64,000 nucleotides of DNA, from positions 2,728,001 to 2,792,000 of the forward strand of contig CAWILH010000002.1 in NCBI GenBank assembly GCA_963836915.1, given 5' to 3'. Origin of the DNA: Cryomorpha sp963836915. Lineage in GTDB: Bacteria; Bacteroidota; Bacteroidia; Flavobacteriales_D; Cryomorphaceae. The notes under the pieces are model-generated. The model was not told where the DNA came from. It saw only the letters and a list, made by a program, of their open reading frames with translations, and ran no database searches. Positions 1-8,914 of this stretch are shown one piece after another. The stretch's first letter is position 1, and each line of letters starts with the position of its first letter. The position numbers were made by a program, and so were the translations under genes.

Positions 1-251
1 TCAGTATCCATCGACTCATCGATCATACCCGAGATTTTTACGTAGCCGCCCAGTGGCAGCCATCCGATACCGTACTCGGTACCGCCTATCTTTTTCTTAA
101 ATATCGAGAACCAAGGATCGAAGAAGAGATAGAATTTTTCTACCCGGGTCTTAAAAAGCTTGGCTGGAATAAAATGCCCCATCTCATGGAGCACGATCAA
201 TATCGAAATGCTCAGTATGAACTGCGCGGCTTTAATCAAGATTTCAGTCAT
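1..251 (-). CDS. rseP: RseP-like site-2 protease, N-terminal part (cut by window edge)
   Basis: Only the first 83 residues are in the window; the gene continues beyond base 1. The ATG (complement of 249-251) opens a hydrophobic helix carrying HEMGH at residues 22-26, the HExxH zinc site of M50 intramembrane metalloproteases, followed by a segment with PLGGYVKISGM, the conserved GGYV.M stretch of the RseP family. RseP cleaves membrane-embedded substrates such as anti-sigma factors in the inner membrane. It starts 16 bases after the dxr stop on the same strand, so the two are probably cotranscribed, a common dxr-rseP order. The PDZ domain and second active-site motif lie outside the window. Confidence 0.9.
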   Translation of the reverse strand, partial: MTEILIKAAQFILSISILIVLHEMGHFIPAKLFKTRVEKFYLFFDPWFSIFKKKIGGTEYGIGWLPLGGYVKISGMIDESMDT

Positions 252-267
252 GGAAGGGGATTACCGA

Positions 268-1431
268 TCAGGTAGTTTGGAGCTTTTTAATTTTAGATAA
301 TGCGATGCGGCGTGTTGCCGAATCGGTCTCAAAATAATCGCTGAGCGAAGGTTTCTTAATTTCATCGACTTCGGCGAGGCATTCTTCGATGATGGAAGAC
401 ATCTCTGTGAAGCCTATTGCCTCATCGAGAAAGGCCTGCACGGCTATTTCATTGGCAGCATTCAGCACGCAGGGAGCATTGCCACCGCGGTGCATAGCTT
501 CATAGGCCAAGCCAAGATTCCGGAATATTTCGGGCTGTGGTTTTTCAAAGGTCAGCGAAGGATAATCCATAAAGTCGAAACGCTTAAAATCCGATTTTAA
601 TCTATCGGGGTAAGCCAAAGCGTATTGGATGGGAAGCTTCATATCGGGCAGACCCATTTGTGCTTTCATGCTGCCGTCCTGAAATTGGGCGATGCTGTGT
701 ATGATAGACTGTGGGTGCACTACCACATCGATCTGTTTGGGCTCAAGGCCAAAGAGCCATTTGGCTTCGATCACTTCCAGCCCTTTGTTCATCATAGAAG
801 CAGAATCAATGGTGATCTTCGCGCCCATCTCCCAGTTGGGATGCTTAAGCGCCTGCGCTACGGTCACCGCCTTTAGTTGCGCATAGCTCATTCCCCGGAA
901 GGGGCCGCCACTGGCCGTAAGACAAATCTTTTCAAGGGGATTGTGAAACTCCCCCGCCAAGCATTGAAAGATGGCGGAGTGCTCAGAATCTACGGGGTAA
1001 ATATTTACTCCTTTTTTCTGTGCGGCTTCGGTCACGAGTTCGCCAGCCACCACTAGCGTTTCCTTATTGGCCAATGCTATATTCTTGCCGGCAGCAATGG
1101 CGCGCATGGTGGGCTGGAGCCCTGCAAAACCGACGAGGGCTGTGAGCACGATATCGATGGATTCCATCTCTACCACTTCGGCCAAGGCATCGGCACCACA
1201 ATATACCTTGATGCCTTCATCAAAAAGCTTTTCCTTGAGTGCCTTGTATTTCGACTCATCTTGGATCACCACTACGTTGGCCTTGTACTTTAAGGCCTGC
1301 GTAGCCAGCAGATCGGCGTTGGAATGGGCGGTAAGCACTTCTACCTGAAAGGCACCGGGATGTGCCTCGATCACTTCCAAAGCCTGTGTGCCAATGGAGC
1401 CGGTGGAGCCAAGGATGGCGATGTGTTTCAT
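268..1431 (-). CDS. dxr: 1-deoxy-D-xylulose 5-phosphate reductoisomerase
   Basis: Second step of the MEP isoprenoid pathway: converts DXP to MEP with NADPH and a divalent metal. The protein starts MKHIAILGSTGSIG, the family's N-terminal NADPH-binding glycine motif. LANKETLVVAGE, PVDSEHSAIFQCL, LTASGGPFR and the long HPNWEMGAKITIDSASMMNKG region (metal and substrate ligands) follow in order. Length is 387 residues, normal for the family. An upstream ATG at 1446 and a TTG at 1455 are in frame, but a -7-like TATCTTTG lies at 1460-1453, so the TTG would fall inside the promoter. The 1431 start matches the usual family N terminus. Gene order is dxr then rseP. Confidence 0.95.
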   Translation of the reverse strand: MKHIAILGSTGSIGTQALEVIEAHPGAFQVEVLTAHSNADLLATQALKYKANVVVIQDESKYKALKEKLFDEGIKVYCGADALAEVVEMESIDIVLTALVGFAGLQPTMRAIAAGKNIALANKETLVVAGELVTEAAQKKGVNIYPVDSEHSAIFQCLAGEFHNPLEKICLTASGGPFRGMSYAQLKAVTVAQALKHPNWEMGAKITIDSASMMNKGLEVIEAKWLFGLEPKQIDVVVHPQSIIHSIAQFQDGSMKAQMGLPDMKLPIQYALAYPDRLKSDFKRFDFMDYPSLTFEKPQPEIFRNLGLAYEAMHRGGNAPCVLNAANEIAVQAFLDEAIGFTEMSSIIEECLAEVDEIKKPSLSDYFETDSATRRIALSKIKKLQTT

Positions 1432-1452
1432 AGGGCTTTCGCTCATGGGGCG

Positions 1453-1460
1453 CAAAGATA
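1453..1460 (-). promoter_or_regulatory. Candidate -7 promoter element for dxr
   Basis: The minus strand reads TATCTTTG, matching the Bacteroidota -7 consensus TAnnTTTG, a short distance before the dxr start. No clear TTG -33 element was seen. Inference from motif and position only. Confidence 0.45.
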
Positions 1461-1746
1461 GTAGTTTGTTCGGATGGATTTCCCGTCCCTGTAGATTGGA
1501 AGAAAACCAAAAACATAAGATCTAACTTTTCGGTAAAATATGTAATTCTAGCTAGAAAACCACGATTAATTAATTTCAAAATAAAATTTTATCTAAAAGC
1601 AAATATTTCGTCTAATTATCGCCAGCACAGTTTGTTATAAAATCTTAAAGTGAGTTTATAGACGATTTAGGGAATAAAACACCCGATGAAAAGGGAATAA
1701 ACCCACTTAATTTTATTACCTTGACAAAAATTCAAATACAATTATC

Positions 1747-2700
1747 ATGAAAAACACCATTCTACTCTTGGCCATCACGGCGCCCATTATTTGCTTTGGA
1801 CAAAGTACTAGACTCTATACTCCACAGGCCGGACTTTTCAGCACGCAGCAATCCTTTGACAATATCGGTATCAATAATCAGAGACCTGAGCATACACTGC
1901 ACATCCATGAAACAGGTGATCGGACCACGGCTTTTCAGATCGACCTTTTTGAGCAAGCAATAGAAACCCAACCGAATCCGCCACAAGGTCCTATTGGAAT
2001 ATCTTTTGAAGCCCCTCAGTACGTTATGCGCTCTACGCTACAGCAAGTTGGTCTCGTTCAGCCGACACAGACTTTTTCTGTCGACTTAAATGGCAAAATA
2101 CGATCCGGCCTAGAAGACTCATTTAGCGCCACAGAAAGGCTCGCCATGAGTGCTGGTGGTATTGGGATATATTATAATTCAGCAGCATACCTCAAGGCGC
2201 GGGTAAGAAATGACAGGCAAGCCCAATTCTTATGGAGAACGGTTGCAGGCAAGAATCTAGAATTTAAAAATGAAGGCACATCCGTAGTTGGGATGACACT
2301 TACCGCCGACGGAAGAGTTGGGGTGAAGACTGCCGACTTCTTCGATAGCCACGAATTTTATGTTGGGGGGTCGGCCTATATTAGGGGCGACGCGTCCATG
2401 CCGCATTCACTCTACGCAGAAGGTTCCATTATAACTGAAGAAGCTTTTGTGAAGCTTAAAGCAGAATGGCCAGACTATGTTTTTAAGGAAGATTATTCGC
2501 TCATGCCACTTGAAGAGCTCGATCAGTTCATCAAGGAAAATGGACACCTACCTGAAATGCCTACTGCGGAGGAAGTAGTAGAAAATGGACTCGCCCTTGG
2601 TGAAACGAACCGCCTGCTTACCCAAAAAGTGGAAGAACTGACGCTTTATATATTGGAGCTTAAGAAGGAAGTGGATGGGTTGAAAGCAGAAGTGAAATAA
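1747..2700 (+). CDS. Secreted tail-fibre-like protein with C-terminal coiled coil
   Basis: 317 residues. Residues 1-18 form a signal peptide ending ICFGQ. The middle is a beta-rich stretch with phrases such as LTADGRVGVKTADF. The C-terminal 75 residues (WPDYVFKEDYSLMPLEELDQ, HLPEMPTAEEV, then LGETNRLLTQKVEELTLYIL) match the tail segment common to many Bacteroidota surface proteins annotated as tail-fibre-like. That segment ends in a heptad-rich helix likely to trimerise. The function is not known. It sits 7 bases before the first Cys-rich lipoprotein and is probably the first gene of a short operon reaching the T9SS cargo at 3536. The upstream 291-base gap is AT-rich with no other feature seen. 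Confidence 0.75.
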   Translation: MKNTILLLAITAPIICFGQSTRLYTPQAGLFSTQQSFDNIGINNQRPEHTLHIHETGDRTTAFQIDLFEQAIETQPNPPQGPIGISFEAPQYVMRSTLQQVGLVQPTQTFSVDLNGKIRSGLEDSFSATERLAMSAGGIGIYYNSAAYLKARVRNDRQAQFLWRTVAGKNLEFKNEGTSVVGMTLTADGRVGVKTADFFDSHEFYVGGSAYIRGDASMPHSLYAEGSIITEEAFVKLKAEWPDYVFKEDYSLMPLEELDQFIKENGHLPEMPTAEEVVENGLALGETNRLLTQKVEELTLYILELKKEVDGLKAEVK

Positions 2701-2707
2701 TTCAAAA

Positions 2708-3511
2708 ATGATGAAAAAGCTATTCCTTTATTCCATATTATTTCTGATGGTCTTGGCGGGTTGCGGCAAAGACGATGACAGTCCTGAGTGCCCTTGCACC
2801 GACCCGGGCAATCCCGAATGCCCGAATTATGATCCTTGTTTTGGCAAGGTAGAGCCCAATGCGCGCTTTTTTATCGAAGACAGACTTATCTGGCCAGAGT
2901 TTGGAGAGTATCTCTGGATAAATGATAGCACATTGAAAGGCGGGCCTGTTCGTTTTAGATCGCCCTTTGAAGGGAACGGAATATCCCATAAGTGGTATAT
3001 TGGCGCGCAGACTTTCGAGACCACTTCGGTGATCCGTAATTTCTCTGCCGTACCGCGGCCTACCTTCATTACGGTATCCCACGTGATCACATATCCCGCC
3101 GATAGCTTATGTTACCCAGAGGCACTGGACAGCGATTCTGTGGCGCAGACATTTTATCTAATTGATAATGTTAGTGAATTACTCACGATTGAAAATACAT
3201 TCCGCGGGGTGGTGAACAACGAAACGGATTCTTTTGAATTCAAATTTAGAGCTTTACAAAATTTTACGGGTATCCCAGCTCAATTGAATACTACCGATTG
3301 GAGTATTTATTTGATCAATTTTAACAATAACCAAGATTCCGTTAGAAATGATGGATGGAGTATAACAAATACCCAATTCTCTTTAAGTGATGGTAGCATT
3401 CCGAGAGGACTGTTAATAATAAACCCAGAAGATATGTCGGTAGTGATGGATTATAAATTCGTAGGTAGTGATGAGCAGTATAACTTCAAGGGCAGGGTAC
3501 TTCCAGATTAA
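2708..3511 (+). CDS. Cys-rich surface lipoprotein (paralogue of the 6698 gene)
   Basis: 267 residues. A signal peptide ends in the lipobox LAGC (Cys19), so this is a lipoprotein. The residues after the Cys, GKDDDS, resemble the Bacteroidota lipoprotein export signal (K followed by acidic residues), which would place it on the outer face of the outer membrane. It then has a Cys/Pro-rich knot, PECPCTDPGNPECPNYDPC, followed by beta-type sequence with no family I recognise. The gene at 6698 shares the signal peptide style, the Cys knot almost residue for residue and a similar C terminus (YNFKGR versus YSFNGR). ATG codons at 2708 and 2711 are both possible. It is spaced like an operon member with the genes either side. 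Confidence 0.8.
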   Translation: MMKKLFLYSILFLMVLAGCGKDDDSPECPCTDPGNPECPNYDPCFGKVEPNARFFIEDRLIWPEFGEYLWINDSTLKGGPVRFRSPFEGNGISHKWYIGAQTFETTSVIRNFSAVPRPTFITVSHVITYPADSLCYPEALDSDSVAQTFYLIDNVSELLTIENTFRGVVNNETDSFEFKFRALQNFTGIPAQLNTTDWSIYLINFNNNQDSVRNDGWSITNTQFSLSDGSIPRGLLIINPEDMSVVMDYKFVGSDEQYNFKGRVLPD

Positions 3512-3535
3512 TAAAAATCAAATCTTCTAACAACC

Positions 3536-6398
3536 ATGAGAACTTTCAAAATCCATCTTTCAATACTTATCCTAATCACTTTGACATGTATAACCAGCTC
3601 CTCTGCGCAACCCTGCATAGCAGGAATTAGCACCGACCCGAGCAATCCCATCAACAATCAATTTGTACAGATGGGAAATAATTTCTTTCCTGGAAATGGA
3701 GTAGACACCTACAACCCCTACTTAAACCGATTTGATTGGTATTTTGGGAACAGCACGATACAGCTCTTCCCAAATGAAGTAAATTGGACACATGGATTCA
3801 GCAATCTGAACAACGTGATCCAGATGCAGCATCCCTATGGAGGGGCCATGCCCACAGAATTTCAATACCTGCGGCCTACCAATGTAAATCCAAGCTTCCG
3901 ATATTTTTGGTTGGGAAGATGGATGGGAACTGCTCTATCTGAACCTTGGATATTTTCCAGATACCGTTTCTATTGCCAATCCCGCTTTGGGGTCTTATTA
4001 TGCAAATCACAATCAAGCTTACGATCCGGTACCATCAAACATTCCCTACTTCGTACTTTACAACAGATACCGTGGGCTGATGCGCCTTTTTGCGAATGTT
4101 TGGTATCCCATTGGCAGCAATTACTCGAACATTAATGTTAACCTTCGGTTTACCCTGCCAAGCGAAAATTTATCGAAGGTTACCGGTCTTCTGCGCCACG
4201 TTTCGGCTTATGATGTAGCCCTCAGTGAACCAACTGGAATAACTTCTGTACATGCCCCTCGGTTTCACGCTCCTAATTTTACTCAGTGGATCGTTGCTGA
4301 TTTTCAAATGGCTTATGACCCTTGTTCCTGCCAAAGCCAAGGTGAATTGCAATTTGTATTCACATCATTCAACACTTTAGACGTAGATATCATAGGACGA
4401 TCGGTAGCTATAGACGTGCCAATAACTGACGATAATTATACCACTAAGGATTTTCTAAATATTTCGGATATTAATGTGGACAGTTATGAGCCTGGCACTG
4501 AGATTTATCAAAATATGGATAGGCTGGCGCGAGAATTTGAGAAGAAGCAATTCAAATATCTAGAAGACTTAGAAGCGTATAACGAAGCAAACACATTCGC
4601 TGCATCACTACAGAAGTTTGCTATAAAGCAAGTAGGAAAATATTTAACAGGTGGTCTTTCCGATATACTCATTAGCGACTCACTTCTTACTTGGGTTGCA
4701 AATGATGATTGGAAAGACGCCACGACGCTGGAAGGTCTTACGCCTGGCGTAGAACCTGAAACAGTCAAAAATAAATTTGCTGATAAAGCAAAAGAACTGA
4801 TTGGTGATAGTTTTGGCTTTCTTTCAACCGAAGTTTTCAATCCTGTGCCAGAAAAACCTACACCTCCTGCAGTACCTGTTGCAACTCTCGAAGAATCTGT
4901 CTATAAAGGTACTATTAGCGCTGTAGATACCACGTTCTCTTCCAATTTATTATTGCCGGGCTCTACACCTTCAGCCTATCCATTGGGCACCAGCCTAGAG
5001 CCCCATCGCTTGCCAGTGTACAACGAAGTGCTCGGTCAAGTAGCATTATTGGAGACGCCAGAGCCTTTATTTTACCTCGATTTAGATACCGTTGAGAATA
5101 TCCTTTCCTATGACGATGAGCCCGCACCATTTGGTGGTGGGATCAATTGCTACATCACAAAAGAGTTTAGATCGAAGATTGATTTTAAGATGAGGTTTGA
5201 CGAAGAATTGAAAATCGCATTAAATGGCGCACTTGATTTTGATCATGAGCAGACTCAGACCTATGTTCAAGTTCAACTTAAGCTGGCCAATACCGTGGAC
5301 GTTAGCGATCAATACTTGTATGACCCAGGAGAATTTGAATCTTACACCGATGAAGGTCTAGGCACCAATTTGAGCCTTGATCGCAAATTTGCCGATGTCA
5401 ATGGAACTAAGCTTGAATTCATATCAGAGTGGGTATCTCTGGAAGAATTGAATCAAATGGTATTCCAATTGGTACATGAAGAAGTCTTTGAATTCACGGG
5501 CACATCGTTCAGTACATTTACGGATGGCTGCGACATTCATGATCCTTTTGGACTCCAGTTTTTCAAATATGAACTCAAACAACTAAACATAAAGTTGATG
5601 CACGATATGTATTTTGACCAAATAGGAAGCAGCAATAAGCAAGTCAACTCGCTCCAAATACACACCTTTCGGCTCTACGATAAAGCAAGTAACATCAACC
5701 ACTTGCCCGGTATGATGAGCAATTGGTCAGATCAGCCTACAATCGGAACATTTGATGCATATTTACCGGGCGTGGTGACACTTGGTGATGAAGTTGTTAC
5801 TGTTCAACATCCTGCCGTTCAAGAAGTGATAGGCACCAAAATCGTCATAGCGGCACAGGAAGTTGTAATCACAGCGCCGCTGATCGTTCAAGCTGGCTTC
5901 TCGTTGGTCATAAAAGCATTGGACCAAATAAGATTAGCGCCAACTGCAGCGCTAGACCCAAGGGTGCACTTGCAGATAATAAAAGATTTTTATACTACCC
6001 CTGTTTTTGACTACGCAAATAATAGCGAAGTACTGAACTTTTGCAGCAACAACGCCTACCAAGCCAATAACGCGTCCAAATCACGGCTTGAGCGCATGAA
6101 AGTTCAGCAACCTCAGGCTTCTCCCACCGCAACACTATCTCAAGCGGAACTGGGTAACAACATTTCAATTTATCCAAACCCTACATCCGATGCAGTTTGG
6201 ATTCGATCTTCTGAGCTGAATATTGCAAAAGTAGTAATCTACGATATAACGGGCCGAGAAGTACTAGAACGAGTGTATAATGGGGAAATGAGCAAAAACT
6301 TACAAATAAATATTCCTAAATTACAAAATGGCGTGTACCTGATCCAAGTGCAATGTGGATCTAGAACGTATAAGGAAAAGCTAGTGGTAGGGAAATAA
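3536..6398 (+). pseudogene. T9SS-secreted cargo protein, interrupted by one frameshift
   Basis: The N-terminal frame starts MRTFKIHLSILILITL, a signal peptide ending SSAQ, and reads sensibly to about 3898. The protein then continues in the next frame as GWEDGWELLYLNLGYFPD and on to 6398. The switch lies between the TAA at 3885 in the second frame and about 3910. One extra T in the T5 run at 3904-3908, or one extra C just before it, would restore a protein of about 950 residues. The last 75 residues (ISIYPNPTSDAVWIRS, VVIYDITGREVL, LQNGVYLIQVQ, YKEKLVVGK) are a type A T9SS sorting domain, so the product is exported across the outer membrane. The DGWELL segment recurs in other Bacteroidota secreted proteins. 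A catalytic domain was not recognised. It may be intact in the organism if the shift is a sequencing error. Confidence 0.8.
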
Positions 6399-6697
6399 TT
6401 CGTCAATGGGTTCAATGATAGGTAAGCAAAATATGAGTTTTGTTTATTGTAGAATTTTGTCTTCACCCTTGCACCATCTCCGAAGGCATTGACCAGCATA
6501 CTTCATTCATTAGGTGACTAGCTGTAGATCTATTATCTAAAATAGATCCATGAGATTATTCATATTCAGAGTGTGCAGGCATTCCTTGCGGTTATTTCAT
6601 TACTTTTCCGTTGCGTATTAAGGACCTCAGCTAGACCAGCAGGGTTAGCTCAAATTTGCAATGTTAGGCAGGACAGGACAGTCAGAAAACAAATGAA
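6399..6697. other. Intergenic region, about 300 bases, no feature seen
   Basis: No open frame with coding character, no strong hairpin with a T run and no clear TAnnTTTG element were found between the T9SS cargo gene and the second lipoprotein. It may hold the promoter of the 6698 gene. Confidence 0.4.
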
Positions 6698-7480
6698 ATG
6701 AAATCTTTATACCTATTTATCCTCTGCGTGATCTTTAGTATTGCTTGCAGCAAAAACGATGACAGTCCAGAATGCCCATGCAGCGACCCGAGCGATCCAG
6801 AGTGTCCCAACTACGATCCTTGTTTTGGGAAAAGCCCTGTGACCGCAGACTTCAATATATTCGACGATGTGTTCTTCTTTGGCCCTCATGCCGGAGGGTA
6901 CTTCCAAGATAGCTATCTTTATAGTGGAAGTTTTAAAATGGAAGCCATTGAAAAAAATGCCCACTACACTTGGTATTTGGGTACAGAAGTGGTCACAGGA
7001 TTTGGAGACAGCGTGGTAACGAGGGGTATATCTTCACTGGAACCTGGCATGTATTCCGCTGCCTTGGTGGTAGAAAAAGCACCTGACACGCTGTGTTTTC
7101 CAATGGACTTGGGAAGGGACAGCATCTACAAGACCTTTACCATTGTTGATAAATGCGACCTTCTGATACTGAACAAGTTCCAGGGCGTTTTTGAAACGGC
7201 ACCCAACGACAGCATGACCATAGAATTTATGTACCTCGACCCGAACACCAAAGAGCCGGACTGCCAAGAGTTTGATCTGGGAGGTGTAAACTTGAGAGGG
7301 CTGGGCGATACTACCATAACCGGTAACCTTATGGCAGTTGGCCACAGGTTTATAGAATGGAGACAAAATGATTTTACGAAACCCGTCGGCAATTTTACCA
7401 TCTTTCCCGACAGCAGTTGTTTCGCAGAATATGAACTGCGCGGGGAGTCGTATTCCTTCAATGGCAGAAAAACAGAGTAA
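6698..7480 (+). CDS. Cys-rich surface lipoprotein (paralogue of the 2708 gene)
   Basis: 260 residues. The signal peptide ends FSIAC with the lipid-bearing Cys at 17, followed by SKNDDS, again like the lipoprotein export signal. The knot PECPCSDPSDPECPNYDPC is nearly identical to that of the 2708 gene, with matching DNA, showing a local duplication around the T9SS cargo gene. The remainder is beta-rich and diverged, ending SYSFNGRKTE. Function unknown; a surface-exposed structural or binding role is an inference. The gene ends 6 bases before the convergent stop of the vWA gene. Confidence 0.8.
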   Translation: MKSLYLFILCVIFSIACSKNDDSPECPCSDPSDPECPNYDPCFGKSPVTADFNIFDDVFFFGPHAGGYFQDSYLYSGSFKMEAIEKNAHYTWYLGTEVVTGFGDSVVTRGISSLEPGMYSAALVVEKAPDTLCFPMDLGRDSIYKTFTIVDKCDLLILNKFQGVFETAPNDSMTIEFMYLDPNTKEPDCQEFDLGGVNLRGLGDTTITGNLMAVGHRFIEWRQNDFTKPVGNFTIFPDSSCFAEYELRGESYSFNGRKTE

Positions 7481-7486
7481 CCCGCC

Positions 7487-8914
7487 CTACCTCACAGATC
7501 TCCTTTTTATCTCGGCCAGCAATTTGGCACTGGCGTCACGGTCTTCGTTGATCGCAATAAAGTCGCCGCCGCCTTCCGTGGCCAGCTCGGTCATCTGCTT
7601 GGTGGTGAAAGGGCCTGATCTTATTCCGAGCACCGATAGGGTGACGTCCTTCTTGCGATAGCGATCAGCGTATCTCAATGCCTTATCAACTCCTTCGTTG
7701 AAGGCTCCGTCGGTAGCGAGGATGATCTGGTTATTGCCCCCTTCGGCAAAGTGGCGCTCGGCCACTTGCCCCGCTTTGTCAATGGCCTTGGCACCTTCGG
7801 TGCTGCCGCCGGCTTCAAGCGCCAGTATGGCCGCGATGCAGGCTGCGCGATCCAGGTTGCCCTCGGTCTCGATGATGATGCGCGTATCGCTGGCATAGCT
7901 GATCAATGAAAATCGGTCTACATCGCGCAAGGCGTCGAGCAACTCTACCATCGCGATTTTCAGCAGCTCCATCTTTCCATTTTTCTTCATGGATGAGGAT
8001 ACGTCGACCAGAAAAACCAGATTGTTCTGCTTGAACCTGCTCAGCGGGAGCACGGCGTTTTCATCTTCACGCAAATCAAGGTCGGCAGCCAAAGGTACGG
8101 CCAGCGGTGCTGGAGGGGTTTCATCGCGGGCTTCTGCCAATGGAGCTTTGGGCTGAGCCGGCTGACTGGGCTGGGCAGGCTGCGTTGGTATATAGGCCAA
8201 ACCCTTATCCGGGAGTGGCTCCGCTTCTGGTGCTTCATCGCGCAATGCCCTTCTGTCAATGGCCGCAAGCAGATGATTGCTCACCGCATTCACATACATT
8301 GCCGTATCAAGGCTTTGGCCTTCATGGTCGATGGCAAAATAGTAGCGCCCCAGCGGCAGCTCCACCGATGCTTCACCGTATTGATTGGCCTCAATTTCGG
8401 CCATCTTACGGCCATCGCGGTATATACGGATCGATGCCCCTTCCACGGGCAGATTTCTGCTCATGTCGCGTACCGAAATGTGGAATTCCTTATCGCCGCT
8501 GCCGCCATCACCCTCAAAGTTGGGGCATGGGATAAGCCCATTTGCTGCAAAGCTGGACTCCCCGCGCAACCTGATCGCTCTAGGGTTCCGCCAGGGGCTG
8601 GCATATACCAGCAGCTCGATATTGAACTTCCCGGCCGCAGCAGGACTTACCGCAACCCTTATTTTTTCGCTGCTGCCGGCCTTCACCGTTTTTGCCGAAA
8701 GCTTGATATCGGTATTCTTTGGCCCTTCTACCCTAAAGATCACCGCATCCTTGCTGTCAGCATTGGCTATCTCAAAGTCCGCCCAGTTCTGATCAGCGCG
8801 CAGGAGCATTCCAAAATCATGGCTGTCGGTGACCAGCGATAGCTGCGCCCAAAGGCTGAAATGGCCAAAGGCCAGAATAAGGGAAAAAAGAATCTTTAGG
8901 GTTTTGCTTTCCAT
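7487..8914 (-). CDS. Secreted von Willebrand factor A domain protein
   Basis: 475 residues with signal peptide (cleavage after FSLWAQ). Roughly 25-135 is an Ig-like domain resembling ASPM/SPD-2/Hydin folds (SHDFGMLLRADQNWADFEI). Roughly 145-215 resembles a carboxypeptidase-regulatory or PEGA-like domain (ASIRIYRDGRKMAEIEANQYGEA, cut here by domain). A Pro/Ala/Gln-rich linker follows. The C-terminal vWA domain has a full MIDAS: DVSSS from Asp304, Thr372 in GGSTEG and Asp402 in ATDG, so it should bind a metal and a partner protein. The start overlaps the 3' end of the GH3 gene by 19 bases, implying translational coupling. The partner is unknown. Confidence 0.85.
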   Translation of the reverse strand: MESKTLKILFSLILAFGHFSLWAQLSLVTDSHDFGMLLRADQNWADFEIANADSKDAVIFRVEGPKNTDIKLSAKTVKAGSSEKIRVAVSPAAAGKFNIELLVYASPWRNPRAIRLRGESSFAANGLIPCPNFEGDGGSGDKEFHISVRDMSRNLPVEGASIRIYRDGRKMAEIEANQYGEASVELPLGRYYFAIDHEGQSLDTAMYVNAVSNHLLAAIDRRALRDEAPEAEPLPDKGLAYIPTQPAQPSQPAQPKAPLAEARDETPPAPLAVPLAADLDLREDENAVLPLSRFKQNNLVFLVDVSSSMKKNGKMELLKIAMVELLDALRDVDRFSLISYASDTRIIIETEGNLDRAACIAAILALEAGGSTEGAKAIDKAGQVAERHFAEGGNNQIILATDGAFNEGVDKALRYADRYRKKDVTLSVLGIRSGPFTTKQMTELATEGGGDFIAINEDRDASAKLLAEIKRRSVR

